From: Paenibacillus sp. JNUCC-31
GTDB taxonomy: Bacteria > Bacillota > Bacilli > Paenibacillales > Paenibacillaceae
Assembly (NCBI RefSeq): GCF_014844075.1
Contig: NZ_CP062165.1
Location: forward strand, 2,356,001 to 2,420,000
Direction of reading: 5' to 3'
DNA: 64,000 nt
In this document: positions 43,233 through 53,448 of the stretch, in pieces
Layout: every line of letters begins with the position of its first letter
How positions within the stretch are numbered: the first letter of the stretch is position 1
Notes under the pieces: generated by a model
Databases searched by the model: none
The model's input: the letters and a program-made list of their open reading frames with translations, nothing else
What the model was told of the DNA's origin: nothing
Program-made: the position numbers and the translations under genes

Positions 43233-44435
43233 TTAATCCGTCGATGATCCATAATCTGTGATTTTCATTTTCACATCATAGGTCACAGGAATCTCACTAA
43301 AGGTTTCATCCCAATTTTTTTTGACCTTTTTCCATACCCTCGGATATTTGATCCGCAACTGCTCTCCAAATCCGGCCACTTCCACCCGATAGGTGTGCTG
43401 CATTTTGTTCATGACCTGCTGTATTTGTTCTTTGGCTGTATCAGCGAACTGAACCTCACATTCCTTAATGTACTTTTCCGTAGAAGGAATTTCCGGAGCA
43501 CTCCAATCTTCCATGAGCTGACCTTCTGATTCAACCTTTACATGAAAAGAAATGTCATCTCCGTGGACTTTGGGCACAATTTTGCTCTTCGTAGACTTGA
43601 TTTCATAGACTATCGTATGTTTCTTTTTCGGTGCATACGATTTTAAGGCCCCTCCCTTAGCCTCCCCAGTGATCCAGGACAATCCTTGAAGGTCCACCTG
43701 ATTTAAGGAGCCGATCCACTTTTTCGTTTTCCCTTTATAGACGCCTGCACCTGAAAATTTATGCTCCCCATCAGCAGTAAGGACATTTTGCAGCAAAAAG
43801 CTTGACCCTGACTGCATTTTGCCATCAAGTTTCGCGAGGGATACAGGCGGAAGAATTTTATTGGTACGATACGCATTATTCACCAACCCTCTCAGATAAA
43901 AGGCTGGGATTTCTCCCGGCTCCTTGGAACTAAGAGCATCCAAAGCACGTCCTTTGCTCACCAGAACAAGGGAACTGGGTCGGATATCATTGTCGCGCAA
44001 AACAAAATCAAGCAGCTGCTCCATGCTATATTTCTTCGACAACTCTTGGGAAACGACAATAACCTTTAAATGATGACCAATGAGCGGACGGTCTCTTCTT
44101 AGAGCAAACTGACGAAAGATCTGAAACAGGGAATCTCCGGTCAACTGTTCATTCAAAAAGGTTTGTCCGCCGGAAGAACCACTGGAACTGCTTTGATTTT
44201 CCTGTTTTCCCCCAACACGTGGGACAATCTGTACGGTAGATGTAAATACATTGTTTTTGGGATAATGACCTCCTTGTTTATTAATGTCCTGTTCAAATTT
44301 CGATTCCTCAGCGACGTCCAGTCCCAGACCCACATAAACACTTAAATCTTCGATCTCTTTGCTGCTCCAGCAACCTGAGGTAAAAACCAGCAGGGCCGTT
44401 GACAAAAGGGTTAATTTCTTTCTGATCCTGTTCAA
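43233..44435 (-). CDS. Spore germination receptor lipoprotein, Ger(x)C family
   Basis: The 400-residue protein begins MNRIRKKLTLLSTALLVFTSGCWSSKEIEDLSVYVGLGLDVAEES, a lipoprotein signal (Cys22) followed by the CW-x-x-x-E-I-x-D-L motif of GerC proteins. Later blocks (RPLIGHHLKVIVVSQELSKKYSMEQLLDFVLRDNDIRPSSLVLVSKG) are typical. TTG at 44435 follows AAGGAGG by nine bases, and overlaps the gerB stop (ATTGA); the longer open frame upstream lies inside gerB. It is the C subunit of the receptor encoded by this operon. Confidence 0.93.
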   Translation of the reverse strand: MNRIRKKLTLLSTALLVFTSGCWSSKEIEDLSVYVGLGLDVAEESKFEQDINKQGGHYPKNNVFTSTVQIVPRVGGKQENQSSSSGSSGGQTFLNEQLTGDSLFQIFRQFALRRDRPLIGHHLKVIVVSQELSKKYSMEQLLDFVLRDNDIRPSSLVLVSKGRALDALSSKEPGEIPAFYLRGLVNNAYRTNKILPPVSLAKLDGKMQSGSSFLLQNVLTADGEHKFSGAGVYKGKTKKWIGSLNQVDLQGLSWITGEAKGGALKSYAPKKKHTIVYEIKSTKSKIVPKVHGDDISFHVKVESEGQLMEDWSAPEIPSTEKYIKECEVQFADTAKEQIQQVMNKMQHTYRVEVAGFGEQLRIKYPRVWKKVKKNWDETFSEIPVTYDVKMKITDYGSSTD

Positions 44436-45529
44436 TTGTACTTGCCTCCTTTCTTTCGGAACATGCTCAGCAACAAAAGCAATAGTGGCAAAACACCAAA
44501 CAAATAAATGGATGCATTCCCCAAAGCATCTCCGAGTTTGAACGTTTCGTCCACGTTCTGCGGAAGCATAGCAGTGATATAACTGATCGGGAGCAGAATG
44601 ATCAGAAAAGGCAGCATTTTTTTCTTGAACAATTGCGAACATCCAAGAGAAGCGGCATAATGCGTGATGGTAGACGTAGAGAAAATTTGCATAATCCAAA
44701 TAACCAGCAACAGGGATTCGAACCGTTCAAAGAACAATCCCTCAATCTCAAAGCTGCGCATCAAATCAAGGGTTGGCCACGTCCTTGTTCTCATGCCTTC
44801 AATAGATAAACTGCCAATAACCATAACCAATGTGATAAGGTAGATCACCATAGGGATAAGGATTCCCCAGACCATGGCTTTCTTGCCCTTCTCTGGATTT
44901 TTCATAAATGCCATCACCACAAACATGACTTCATAACCCGTATAGGCAAGTACCGAAGATTTCAGCCCTTTAAACACCGGCATGATCCCCTCTCCCAGCA
45001 CAGGTCTCAAATTATTGATCTCAAACAGACTGCTGCTCAGAAAAATGGCCAGTACAAAAAGAATAAGCGTAATGGGTAAAATGATCTCATACAAACGCGC
45101 CATGGAGTTGATCCCTCCTGAGACCAAATAAAAGCCGATCCACATAAACACCATGACAATCGCCCACACCGGGGTTCCCTCCAATAAATATAATCGGGTG
45201 ACTTCAGCCATCACTCTGATTTCAAAGGCAGAGATGACAAGGAAATACAGGATGATCGCAGCTCCCAATATATAAGCAATCCACTTCCCTGTGATTTCCT
45301 CAGTGAATTGAAAGACAGTCTTCCCTGGGAATCTTCGGCACAGGTTCACCAGGATTATACCCATCAGCATAGCCAACAGACCGGACAATATAATTGAAAT
45401 CCACACATCAGGCGTTTTGACCGCCGTTACCGTAGTTCGGGGAAGTGTAAGTATTCCTGCACCGAGCATGTAATTGATGATAAAAACTGCGGCTTGAACT
45501 GTCGTCAGCTGGTCACTTTTAGGATTCAT
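44432..45529 (-). CDS. Spore germination receptor permease-like subunit, GerB family
   Basis: The 365-residue protein has ten predicted helices of the APC/GRAAP type (ITTVQAAVFIINYMLGAGILTLPRTTVTAVKTPDVWISIILSGLLAMLMGIILVNLCRRFPGKTVFQFTEEITGKWIAYILG), as in GerAB/GerKB, and probably binds the germinant in the spore inner membrane. It lies 27 bases after gerA and overlaps gerC by four bases. Confidence 0.93.
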   Translation of the reverse strand: MNPKSDQLTTVQAAVFIINYMLGAGILTLPRTTVTAVKTPDVWISIILSGLLAMLMGIILVNLCRRFPGKTVFQFTEEITGKWIAYILGAAIILYFLVISAFEIRVMAEVTRLYLLEGTPVWAIVMVFMWIGFYLVSGGINSMARLYEIILPITLILFVLAIFLSSSLFEINNLRPVLGEGIMPVFKGLKSSVLAYTGYEVMFVVMAFMKNPEKGKKAMVWGILIPMVIYLITLVMVIGSLSIEGMRTRTWPTLDLMRSFEIEGLFFERFESLLLVIWIMQIFSTSTITHYAASLGCSQLFKKKMLPFLIILLPISYITAMLPQNVDETFKLGDALGNASIYLFGVLPLLLLLLSMFRKKGGKYN

Positions 45530-45556
45530 GATCCACCTCCTGAATATCGGATATGC

Positions 45557-47251
45557 CTACTTTTTGCGATCAGGGTCTTTCGGATTCATCATGCCTGGGC
45601 GCTGCCTCATCATTCGTAAGGGTACCCGAATAAAGAAATCCTTCCAATCCGACAGGCTGAATGGCACCGCAGGGGTGACGTAAGGAACTCCAAAGCTTTT
45701 CAACCGAACCAGATGACTGCAGAGCAGCAAGAAAAACATGACCACCCCAAACAATCCATAGCCCGCCGCACTGAACATTCCAAAAAAACGTAATATACGC
45801 AGTGTAATCCCCGCACTATATGAAGGGATTGAGAACGAAGAAATCGCGGTAACGGCCACAACTATAACCAGAAATGGACTGACCATTCCGGCCTTCACCG
45901 CGGCCTCCCCAATAATCAGACCGCCAACGATACCCATCGCAGGCCCGATCGGCTTCGGAAGTCGAATTCCCGCTTCCCGCAAAATTTCAATGGAGACTTC
46001 CATAATCAGCGCCTCAATAATGGAGGGAAAAGGTACTCCCTGTCTGGTTTGAATAATGGTTAGAGCCAGCTTCGTTGGAATCAGACCCGGATGATAAGAG
46101 ATAAAGGAGATATACAATGCAGGCGCGAACAGGGCAAGCATGGCCGCCAGGAAACGAAGCATACGTAGAAAGGTCCCCGGAATCCAGCGCTCGTAATAAT
46201 CTTCGGGGGATTGAAGCAGCATGCTGAAGGTCGACGGCACAATTAATGCAAAGGGTGTTCCATCCAGTAAGATGGCTACCCGTCCTTCCAACAACCCGCT
46301 GATTACACGGTCGGGTCTCTCTGTATTCTGAACCTGTTGAAATGGGCTCAGTTCATCGTCTTCAATCAACTGTTCCACATAACCGGATTCCAGCATCATA
46401 TCCATGTCTATGCTTTGGATTCTTTTCTCCACCTCAGTGACAAGATCGGAGCTTGCAATATCTTGGATATACGCAATGACGAGATCTCTTTTGATCCGGG
46501 TACCAACCTGATGTTTTGTCATAAATAAAGCCTCGTTACCTCCGAATAGCCGTAGTATCCCGGTATTATCACTCAGCCGTTCGGTGAAGCCGATTCTTGG
46601 CCCGCGAAGCAGTGCTTCAGATAGCGGTTCTTCCAGGCTGCGGGTTTTCCCCTTTGCCGATCCGATAAGGAGAGCTCCTGGCATCCCGTCAATCAACAAT
46701 ACATTTTTGCCAATAAGAACTGCCCGCGCCGCTTGTTGCAACGTCTCCGCTTCCTGAACTTCACTAACAGGCAGCAGCTGACTGCTTATATAAGCTTTGA
46801 GTTCATTTGCATTTTCGGGGTGTTGAAATGTTTCTCGTTCTGTTTCCGGTACTCCCTCAGTCATAAGGGGTGTGAAGAGGTGCGTATCAATCAGATCATG
46901 ATCTACCAAACCATCCACATACATGACAGCCGCGGACGTATGGGTTCCCCTTATCGTAAACTCCCTTATATGTACATCTGCATTTTGACCAAACGTTTCT
47001 TTTACACTAATCAGATCCGTAGCATACTTCCCGGTAAGCCTTATATTTGCGTAACTCCCTGTCTCTTCGCCCGTAGACGGATTGGAGTCAGCATCCCGAT
47101 TTTGTTGATCTTTATTCGAAAAGGTCCCTTTCTTTAAGGATGAACGAACCCACTGAAATCCTTTCAAGAACAAGATTGGCATCAAAAATAATAAAAAGGC
47201 CTGTCCCCAAGTAGACCACTCCGGCACATAAGAGAATATTTTCGGCCACAT
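45557..47251 (-). CDS. Spore germination receptor subunit, GerA family, with N-terminal extension
   Basis: The 564-residue protein contains the GerA core ([15 protein letters not shown]...GAAMYVDGL-like [97 protein letters not shown]). About 80 residues precede the usual start, including a hydrophobic helix (about 15-35, [18 protein letters not shown]) and a polar [14 protein letters not shown] linker; typical GerA proteins start cytosolic without it. ATG at 47251 follows GGGGTGA by five bases; GTG at 47260 is also possible. Confidence 0.92.
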   Translation of the reverse strand: MWPKIFSYVPEWSTWGQAFLLFLMPILFLKGFQWVRSSLKKGTFSNKDQQNRDADSNPSTGEETGSYANIRLTGKYATDLISVKETFGQNADVHIREFTIRGTHTSAAVMYVDGLVDHDLIDTHLFTPLMTEGVPETERETFQHPENANELKAYISSQLLPVSEVQEAETLQQAARAVLIGKNVLLIDGMPGALLIGSAKGKTRSLEEPLSEALLRGPRIGFTERLSDNTGILRLFGGNEALFMTKHQVGTRIKRDLVIAYIQDIASSDLVTEVEKRIQSIDMDMMLESGYVEQLIEDDELSPFQQVQNTERPDRVISGLLEGRVAILLDGTPFALIVPSTFSMLLQSPEDYYERWIPGTFLRMLRFLAAMLALFAPALYISFISYHPGLIPTKLALTIIQTRQGVPFPSIIEALIMEVSIEILREAGIRLPKPIGPAMGIVGGLIIGEAAVKAGMVSPFLVIVVAVTAISSFSIPSYSAGITLRILRFFGMFSAAGYGLFGVVMFFLLLCSHLVRLKSFGVPYVTPAVPFSLSDWKDFFIRVPLRMMRQRPGMMNPKDPDRKK

Positions 47252-47336
47252 CTGTCTCACCCCATTATCTAGACTTTCTTGGTATCATTGAGTATTGTTA
47301 CCCTGACTGCTCTCAATAATTCCCGATTTTTTGAAC

Positions 47337-47371
47337 AACAAAAAAAGCAGATGCCTCTATCAGCACTGCTT
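47337..47371 (-). terminator. Rho-independent terminator of the PAS/MCP gene
   Basis: On the minus strand AAGCAG pairs with CTGCTT around a 15-base loop and is followed by TTTTTTGTTG. It sits about 30 bases after the stop at 47400 and upstream of the ger operon. Confidence 0.65.
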
Positions 47372-47399
47372 CCTTATAGGGTAATGGATTTCACCTAAT

Positions 47400-48335
47400 T
47401 TATACGATTTGGGTTACGTGCTGCGCTTTGGCATCCAGCAGTTGTGCAGACGCCGCAATGGTTGTAAAATCATTCATCGCCACCTCAATCTGCTGCTGGC
47501 TTCGCTCCACGTATCCTTCCACCTGCTGTGTTCCACCAGAAATGTTCGTAATCTCTTTCGTAATCCCGTTCACACTATCCCGAATCTCATTGATCGATTG
47601 TTCGACCATGGCTGAAAGTTTCCGTACTTCCTTCGCTACAACATCGAACCCGCGGCCATATTCGCCTGCATGAGCTGCTTCAATCGCGGCGTTCAGGGCC
47701 AGAAGCTGGGTCTGCGACGCAATTTCGCGAATCGTTTTGACAACTCCCTGGATAGAACGAGCCTGTTCTTGCAACTGATTCAGTGTCGCTCGGTTGTGGG
47801 CGGAAACTTCAGATATATACGTGATACTGGACATCAGCTCACGGCTCCGCTCAATACCGATATCCGCATGTTCGTTCAGATCATGTGACATCGTCTTCAG
47901 TTCATTAACTACAGCAGAAATATTGTTCTGACGGCTTGTAATGTTTGTAGCTATTTTGGACACACCTAGTATGTTCTGGTTCATTTCATCATAGACAGGC
48001 ATATATGTTGCCTCAAGCCATACGGAATTACCTGTTGCACCCTTGCGTTCAACTTTGTTCTGGAAACTGGTACCGTTAAATATGCTGCTCCAGAATGCGT
48101 TATAATCGGGGCTTTTCACAAATTCCTCGAAACACAATTGCTCATGCTGCATGCCATACATCTCAGCTACCGTATAACCCATCGTCTGGGCAAAGACTTC
48201 ATTTACATACGTCACCCGTCGATCCATATCGAATCGAATGATAGCCAGACTTTTCTCCATTGCCTGAATGACCAGCGCGTCGGTGACAATCTCTTTCTTG
48301 TCCACATCCAATACAAACATCGAAATATTCCCCAT
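47400..48335 (-). CDS. Soluble PAS-domain methyl-accepting chemotaxis-type signalling protein
   Basis: The 311-residue protein has no membrane segment. A PAS domain (about 25-130, [44 protein letters not shown]...[31 protein letters not shown]) is joined to a short MCP signalling helix pair with the hairpin [41 protein letters not shown]. The pattern resembles small aerotaxis/energy-sensing transducers. The first ATG is used; Met6 is also preceded by GGGGA. Confidence 0.88.
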   Translation of the reverse strand: MGNISMFVLDVDKKEIVTDALVIQAMEKSLAIIRFDMDRRVTYVNEVFAQTMGYTVAEMYGMQHEQLCFEEFVKSPDYNAFWSSIFNGTSFQNKVERKGATGNSVWLEATYMPVYDEMNQNILGVSKIATNITSRQNNISAVVNELKTMSHDLNEHADIGIERSRELMSSITYISEVSAHNRATLNQLQEQARSIQGVVKTIREIASQTQLLALNAAIEAAHAGEYGRGFDVVAKEVRKLSAMVEQSINEIRDSVNGITKEITNISGGTQQVEGYVERSQQQIEVAMNDFTTIAASAQLLDAKAQHVTQIV

Positions 48336-48518
48336 TCCTGCTCCATAATAAATGACCTGTATGGAAAAACATTAACATTGATTTCTTTACAATTTATGTA
48401 CACCACCAAGGATCTGGAAGGCTCTACTATTACCCCAATTTAGGCCATTTGAGTCACTAAAACAAGGTATAAAAAAATATATATTTGTGTCTTGAGAATC
48501 AGCCTGACTGTTATACGC

Positions 48519-48546
48519 AAAAAAGGACCGTTTCATCTCAACGGTC
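48519..48546 (-). terminator. Rho-independent terminator of the rpiR-type gene
   Basis: On the minus strand GACCGTT pairs with AACGGTC around a seven-base loop and is followed by CTTTTTTGC. It lies about 35 bases after the stop codon at 48582. The rest of 48336-48518 holds no visible gene. Confidence 0.9.
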
Positions 48547-48581
48547 ACACAATTTCAACGCAGGCGAGCCTGTCCAATCCT

Positions 48582-49415
48582 TCAATCCCGCGGCAATTTG
48601 TCGGCATAACGAGTGCGCAGATCAGCCAGCCGCTCCAGCTTGGACAGCGCATGCTCCTTTTGCATCAACCCCACCGCCAGCACCAGCTGCTCCATTAACA
48701 GGAGCGGAGTAACCATGGAATGAAATTCTCCAAGCTCCCCTCTGCTGACGTAAAAAGATAACTCCATCCCCAATCCATATAACAGGTCTTCCCGATCGGT
48801 TACAAGTACGGCTTTGCTGCCTGTATCGCTGGCATAATCCAGAATGACCTCCGCTTCAGGCAAGAGTCTTGTGAAACACAACAGCAGCACAACATCTTCC
48901 TGCTGCATATGCATCAGCGATTCCAATAATTCATGCCCCCCACCAGAGAGGTGGACGACCGTCAATCCGAATCGGGACAGCCGAAAGGACAATAATTCCG
49001 CCAAACCTGCGGATGGTCCTGGAGCATAGATATATACTCTTCGTGCTTCTGCAAAGATAGCGGCTGCCTGCTCCAAATCACCTTGCTTCATATGGGACAA
49101 CGTCTCCTGCAAATGGCTGATGGAGGCTTCCAGCAACTGAACGGGAATGCTGTCCGTATCCATGCGGGATATGGTTTTATTTAATTTGAGGGCAGGTGTG
49201 GTGTCTTCCGATGTGCGTAGCCGGATTTTGAACGCTTTGGCATTATCATATCCAACCACACGCCAAAAACGGGATACGGTCGCAATACTGAGCCCCAGCC
49301 TGTCAGCAATCTCCTGTTCTGTCATGAACAGAATCTCCTCCGGATTGCGTTCAACAAAATCAGCAATTTTCAGATGGCCTGGTGACAGCTGTTCTTTATG
49401 GGTAAACAAATTCAT
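48582..49415 (-). CDS. MurR/RpiR-family regulator with SIS domain
   Basis: The 277-residue protein has an RpiR-type HTH (MNLFTHKEQLSPGHLKIADFVERNPEEILFMTEQEIADRLGLSIATVSRFWRVVGYDNAKAFKIRLR) and a SIS sugar-phosphate-binding domain (about 120-250, VYIYAPGPSAGLAELLSFRLSRFGLTVVHLSGGGHELLESLMHMQQEDVVLLLCF...GSKAVLVTDRED). It is divergent from the ECF transporter/PHP operon at 49812, with a long palindrome and a TGTAAT-ATTACA box between, and should respond to a phosphorylated metabolite. Confidence 0.92.
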   Translation of the reverse strand: MNLFTHKEQLSPGHLKIADFVERNPEEILFMTEQEIADRLGLSIATVSRFWRVVGYDNAKAFKIRLRTSEDTTPALKLNKTISRMDTDSIPVQLLEASISHLQETLSHMKQGDLEQAAAIFAEARRVYIYAPGPSAGLAELLSFRLSRFGLTVVHLSGGGHELLESLMHMQQEDVVLLLCFTRLLPEAEVILDYASDTGSKAVLVTDREDLLYGLGMELSFYVSRGELGEFHSMVTPLLLMEQLVLAVGLMQKEHALSKLERLADLRTRYADKLPRD

Positions 49416-49433
49416 TCCGTATGCACTCCTTTT

Positions 49434-49630
49434 CTATATAAATTGAACTAAAGAATATTTACACTTGCCACTTCGATGCCAGAACAACCTTCCGATCGCT
49501 GTTATCCCCAGATTTTTTGAATTCCCTTTTTTCAAAGGGGAAAATCCGGGGATAAAGGCGAACGCTCCGCTTCTTCAGGTTATTTCTGTCCTCTCCGTTC
49601 TTGTGTAAATGTTTAGTTCAATTTAAATAG
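49434..49630. repeat. 197-bp imperfect palindrome with terminal inverted repeats
   Basis: The ends CTATATAAATTGAACTAAA (49434-49452) and its inverted counterpart ending at 49630 differ at one of 19 bases; the arms continue with ATTTACAC/GTGTAAAT and AGAACAACC/AATAACCT-like stretches, then TTATCCCC-GATTTT (49502-49516) against AAAATC-GGGGATAA (49541-49555), with CCCTTT/AAAGGG at the tip. No protein is encoded. It resembles a MITE-like or long hairpin-forming dispersed element, or a very large regulatory structure, in the 396-base rpiR/ECF intergenic region. Confidence 0.75.
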
Positions 49631-49707
49631 CTCTGCACTCAGTATATCAGTTGAGAGAATAAGAAGTGGGTTATGTATGTAATATTTTTTTCATTAATTT
49701 AAGATTG

Positions 49708-49723
49708 TGTAATAAAAATTACA
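49708..49723. promoter_or_regulatory. Candidate RpiR-family operator
   Basis: TGTAAT-AAAA-ATTACA is a perfect inverted repeat 89 bases upstream of the ECF S-component start. It is close to the TGTAAT-N3-ATTACA box known for HexR, an RpiR-family member, with one base more in the spacer. The divergent RpiR protein is the natural ligand; binding is inferred. Confidence 0.5.
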
Positions 49724-49811
49724 TTCGATTTACAAATGTCCTCTTTCCCGTTAATACTCTGCCCCTAGACTGTGGCTATGATGATCACCAACTTTCAGGG
49801 GGTATGTATCG

Positions 49812-50699
49812 ATGAAGAAGATGACTGAGCGTTATACGCTGACGTCTTCACAGAAAATGATGGTGTTTGTGCTTTCCATGTCACTGTACGGCTTGTCCAA
49901 CATGTTCACAGAGCTTATTCCAAAGCTCCAGCTTGGACCGATTGAATTGTCTGTTGAATACTTCGCCTTCATTCCGCTGACACTTTGCATTTTGTTCCAC
50001 CCCATGATTGCTGCCCTTGGCGCGGCTCTTGGTGAGGTGATCTTCGGTGAGCTGATGCTGGGGCAATTCGGCGGACTGGGCGAGCTGGAGAAATTCATTA
50101 CCTTTTCCTTCGCCATGTATGTCGCAGGACGTATGGTCAGTGATCCTCGCAATCGCAGACAGGTTGGTATAGCTGCCATGACGGGTGTCATCATTCATCA
50201 GTTCCTCAGTTCACTGGTAGATATCGGTAAAGTGTGGATTGGTGTGGAGCAACTGGAGGCAGTCCCTGGACTTGCGGAAAGTGTTGTACTGATCGAAGGG
50301 GTTGGTTTTCTGAATGACGTACTGTTCTCGGGCATACTGTTCGCTCTGCTGCCTACGCTGTATCTCGTACCCCTACTCTATGGCAAAATTGAACCCCTTC
50401 TCGGCATCAAACCTCGTAATCCAGGGATGAAATATGATGGAATCGGCTTCTTCCGTCCGAAACTGATCCTGATTGGTGTGCTGCTGCTTGCACTTGCCTT
50501 TGGTGCGGAATCGCTGTCCGAAATGGATATCAACTTTGCGGTTTGGGAGACGGACTATGCAGATCGATATGGTTCAGCTTCAATATGGATTAGTATCGGG
50601 GCTGCTGCATTGGTTACCGTGGTGACATTACTGATCATGCGTGCGAAACGTAGCAAAAACAAAATGGTACCAGGTACGGAGAACCGCCCTTATGCATAA
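49812..50699 (+). CDS. ECF transporter S component-like membrane protein
   Basis: The 295-residue protein has about six helices with an ECF-S-like layout (SQKMMVFVLSMSLYGLSNMFTELIPKLQLGPIELSVEYFAFIPLTLCILFHPMIAALGAALGEVIFGELMLGQFG...LEKFITFSFAMYVAGRM) and extra C-terminal helices. It gives substrate specificity to the ECF module encoded next, whose gene overlaps it by eight bases. No known riboswitch precedes it, and neighbouring RpiR and PHP genes argue against a vitamin and for a sugar-phosphate-related or other metabolite. Confidence 0.8.
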   Translation: MKKMTERYTLTSSQKMMVFVLSMSLYGLSNMFTELIPKLQLGPIELSVEYFAFIPLTLCILFHPMIAALGAALGEVIFGELMLGQFGGLGELEKFITFSFAMYVAGRMVSDPRNRRQVGIAAMTGVIIHQFLSSLVDIGKVWIGVEQLEAVPGLAESVVLIEGVGFLNDVLFSGILFALLPTLYLVPLLYGKIEPLLGIKPRNPGMKYDGIGFFRPKLILIGVLLLALAFGAESLSEMDINFAVWETDYADRYGSASIWISIGAAALVTVVTLLIMRAKRSKNKMVPGTENRPYA

Positions 50700-52581
50700 T
50701 GAAATTACATCTACATCTGCTTCTGCTTCTGCAACGAATGCTGCTATTTCCATTCAAAATGTTATCTTTACCTATCCAGGCTCAGAGGAGCCTGTCCTGA
50801 ACGGAGCTTCGCTTGAGCTCTCACGAGGCAGTTTTACAGCCATCATCGGGGGCAACGGTTGCGGCAAATCTACTCTGTGCAAGTTGTTCAATGGCCTTAT
50901 TCCCCAATTCTACACAGGAGACTTCTCCGGTGAAGTCCATGTACTCGGCATGCCTGCCGAAGGCCGGAGTGTTGCAGACCTGTCCAGAAAGATCGGTTAC
51001 GTCTATCAGGATTTCGACAACCAGCTCGTGCGGCCCACCGTCTTGGACGAGGCTTGCTTTGCACCACTCAATTACGGGTTTCCCAACTACCGGGAAATGG
51101 GTGAACATGCACTAACCATGTGTGGTCTGGATGCTATTCATAACCGATACATCTGGGAATTGAGTGGTGGGCAGAAACATCTGCTCGCTCTGGCCGGGGC
51201 CCTGTCACTCGACCCGGACATCCTGATTGTCGATGAACCTGTCTCACAGCTTGACCCGCAGCATGCGAGACTCATCTATGAGTGCCTTTCCAGATTGAAT
51301 ACGGAATACGGCAAAACGATTATCGTCATCGAACATCATACTGAATTTATTGCCGATTTCTGCGCAGATGTGGTACTGATGGACAAAGGTCAGGTCTTGT
51401 GGAATCTTCCCGTCAAGGAAGGCTTGAATCGCATTACCGATCTGGAGCGGCTTGGCATTCAGCCTCCTGAGGTGACATGTGCAGCTATCCAGGCTGCCGA
51501 ATTATCGCAGGGAGAAGAATTAAATGCGGACTCTTCACGTTCACGACAACGTTTCCCGGTCACGGTGGAAGAAGCAACGGTTTATTTTGCCGAGCATTAC
51601 GCGTCCATTCCATCCGTTTCTTTACAAAATGAACATTCATCTGACTCGACTTTAGCACGCGACGCTTCCAACCGGATTGTGAATACAGAACGTCTAACGC
51701 CAACTTCAGCTACTGAACCGTTGATTCCTATAGTACAGTTTCATCAAACCCGGCTGCGCTACAGAGGACTGGGCAAAAAAGAACATGAAGTCATTCGTGG
51801 TGTTAATATTTCACTGCATGAAGGAGAACGAATTGCCTTAATTGGTAACAATGGCGCCGGCAAATCCTCTTTGCTGAAGCTGATGGCTGGAATTTGCCTG
51901 CCTCAGGAAGGCAGTGTCAGTGTTCTGGGTGAAGTCACCCACCGTTCCTCTTTGGAGCAGTTGGCGGGTAAGGTCGCCTATATTTTTCAGAACTCTTCCG
52001 AAATGTTTATTGAAGACAGTGTCCGCAAAGAAGTCGCCTATTTCCTGAATAATCGTCGTATCCCGGAAGCTGACCAGCAAGTAGCACATGTACTGGATCG
52101 TTTCCGGCTTATTCCACTGCAAGAGCGGGATGCCCGTCTTCTCAGTGGGGGGCAACAGCGGCGTGTCACACTTGCCATCGGTGCAGCCATGAAGCCATCA
52201 CTCATGCTGCTGGATGAACCGACCGCCAATCTGGACCTCGCTACACGCGAAGAAATGATAGGTGTGCTGGATGAGCTGGATCAGCATGTGCGAACAACCA
52301 TCATTGCCACGCATGACATGCAGCTGGTTACCCAATGGGCCAGTCGCGTTATCGTGCTTCACAACGGTCAGGTGGAAGCAGACGGCACACCTGCCGACGT
52401 GTTTGCAGATGAATCCCTTCTGCGCCGCTCTGGACTTGCACTTACACAGATCATGGAGCTTTCGCACCGGATGGGACTGCCGACACTTGCACCGACAACC
52501 GAGGCTTTTGTTGATAGCCTGTTGAATCGATCACTCACCAAGGAGGATGCTCCTCATGCAGCTTGTCCGCAACTGGTTTGA
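50692..52581 (+). CDS. ECF transporter ATPase, two ABC domains fused
   Basis: The 629-residue protein contains two full ATPase domains: domain 1 (about 15-255) with GGNGCGKST, LSGGQKHLLALAGAL and ILIVDEPVSQLDP; domain 2 (about 345-585) with GNNGAGKSS, LSGGQQRRVTLAIGAA and LMLLDEPTANLD. A Ser/Thr-rich linker joins them. It represents the fused EcfA-EcfA' pair. ATG at 50692 overlaps the preceding gene's stop by eight bases; an in-frame upstream start inside that gene is unlikely. Confidence 0.92.
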   Translation: MHNEITSTSASASATNAAISIQNVIFTYPGSEEPVLNGASLELSRGSFTAIIGGNGCGKSTLCKLFNGLIPQFYTGDFSGEVHVLGMPAEGRSVADLSRKIGYVYQDFDNQLVRPTVLDEACFAPLNYGFPNYREMGEHALTMCGLDAIHNRYIWELSGGQKHLLALAGALSLDPDILIVDEPVSQLDPQHARLIYECLSRLNTEYGKTIIVIEHHTEFIADFCADVVLMDKGQVLWNLPVKEGLNRITDLERLGIQPPEVTCAAIQAAELSQGEELNADSSRSRQRFPVTVEEATVYFAEHYASIPSVSLQNEHSSDSTLARDASNRIVNTERLTPTSATEPLIPIVQFHQTRLRYRGLGKKEHEVIRGVNISLHEGERIALIGNNGAGKSSLLKLMAGICLPQEGSVSVLGEVTHRSSLEQLAGKVAYIFQNSSEMFIEDSVRKEVAYFLNNRRIPEADQQVAHVLDRFRLIPLQERDARLLSGGQQRRVTLAIGAAMKPSLMLLDEPTANLDLATREEMIGVLDELDQHVRTTIIATHDMQLVTQWASRVIVLHNGQVEADGTPADVFADESLLRRSGLALTQIMELSHRMGLPTLAPTTEAFVDSLLNRSLTKEDAPHAACPQLV

Positions 52582-53383
52582 CAAAATATCCATTGAACGC
52601 ATTCAGCTTGAGCTGATGAACACCGTATATGGCAGCGGGCATGCCAGCCTGTCGCGGATCGATCCCCGTGCCATGCTGATCTGGTATCTCTTTTTTGCCA
52701 TCGTTCCCTGGTTTGTTCATAACGGGACTGTTCTGCTTGGCATGTTTTTGTTGACGGTAACTACCACCATACTGTCCAGAGCCGCTCCCTTTATCATTAT
52801 CATTCTCTGTCTGGGGCTGATCGGTCAGGTCGGTTGGATGTTTATCATCTCGCTGTTCTTCGGTGGCAATCTGGAATCCGCATTCCCTCTGCTGCTGCTC
52901 ACCCTGAAGCTGTCCATCGTCTCACTAGCAAGTATCACTGTCTTTTCGGGCATGGACCCGGAACGCATCGGCGATGGGTTGCTCGCACTCGGCATGCCAG
53001 CGACGTTCTCTTTCAGCCTCTCTTATGCTTATCGCATATTGCCGGTGCTGTTCGGTGAATTCCGCAACATCATGCTGTCCTACAGACTGCGGGGTCAGGT
53101 TCCCTCTCGGCACGGATGGCTCTATTGGCGGCTCGTTGTCTATTATATGAAGCTGTTCGTTGTGTCCTTCTTCCCGCTCATGCTGGCTACCGCCAAACGT
53201 TCCCGCACCACCGTGGAAGCACTGGAGACACGTGGTTTCTCGTACGGCATGAAGCATCCCGAATCCAAACGCCTAAAGCTGGCCCATCTGAAAATCACCT
53301 CACGTGACCTCGGATTTCTCGCCGGATCGGTAATCTATGTTGCACTGCTGTTCTGGCTCGGCGGACGTTATGAGATTCTGTAA
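52556..53383 (+). CDS. ECF transporter T component
   Basis: The 275-residue membrane protein has about five helices and the EcfT coupling motifs, seen as AYRILPVLFGEFRNIMLSYRLRGQ and a C-terminal AKRSRTTVEALETRGFSYG (the ARG-type coupling helices). ATG at 52556 lies nine bases after AAGGAGG, inside the 3' end of the fused ATPase gene (26-base overlap), so translation is coupled. Confidence 0.92.
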   Translation: MQLVRNWFDKISIERIQLELMNTVYGSGHASLSRIDPRAMLIWYLFFAIVPWFVHNGTVLLGMFLLTVTTTILSRAAPFIIIILCLGLIGQVGWMFIISLFFGGNLESAFPLLLLTLKLSIVSLASITVFSGMDPERIGDGLLALGMPATFSFSLSYAYRILPVLFGEFRNIMLSYRLRGQVPSRHGWLYWRLVVYYMKLFVVSFFPLMLATAKRSRTTVEALETRGFSYGMKHPESKRLKLAHLKITSRDLGFLAGSVIYVALLFWLGGRYEIL

Positions 53384-53448
53384 TTCAAAATAAAATGCTG
53401 TAATTGTTCATATCATTAACCATTCATGGAATAAAAGGAGTGTCTTCT

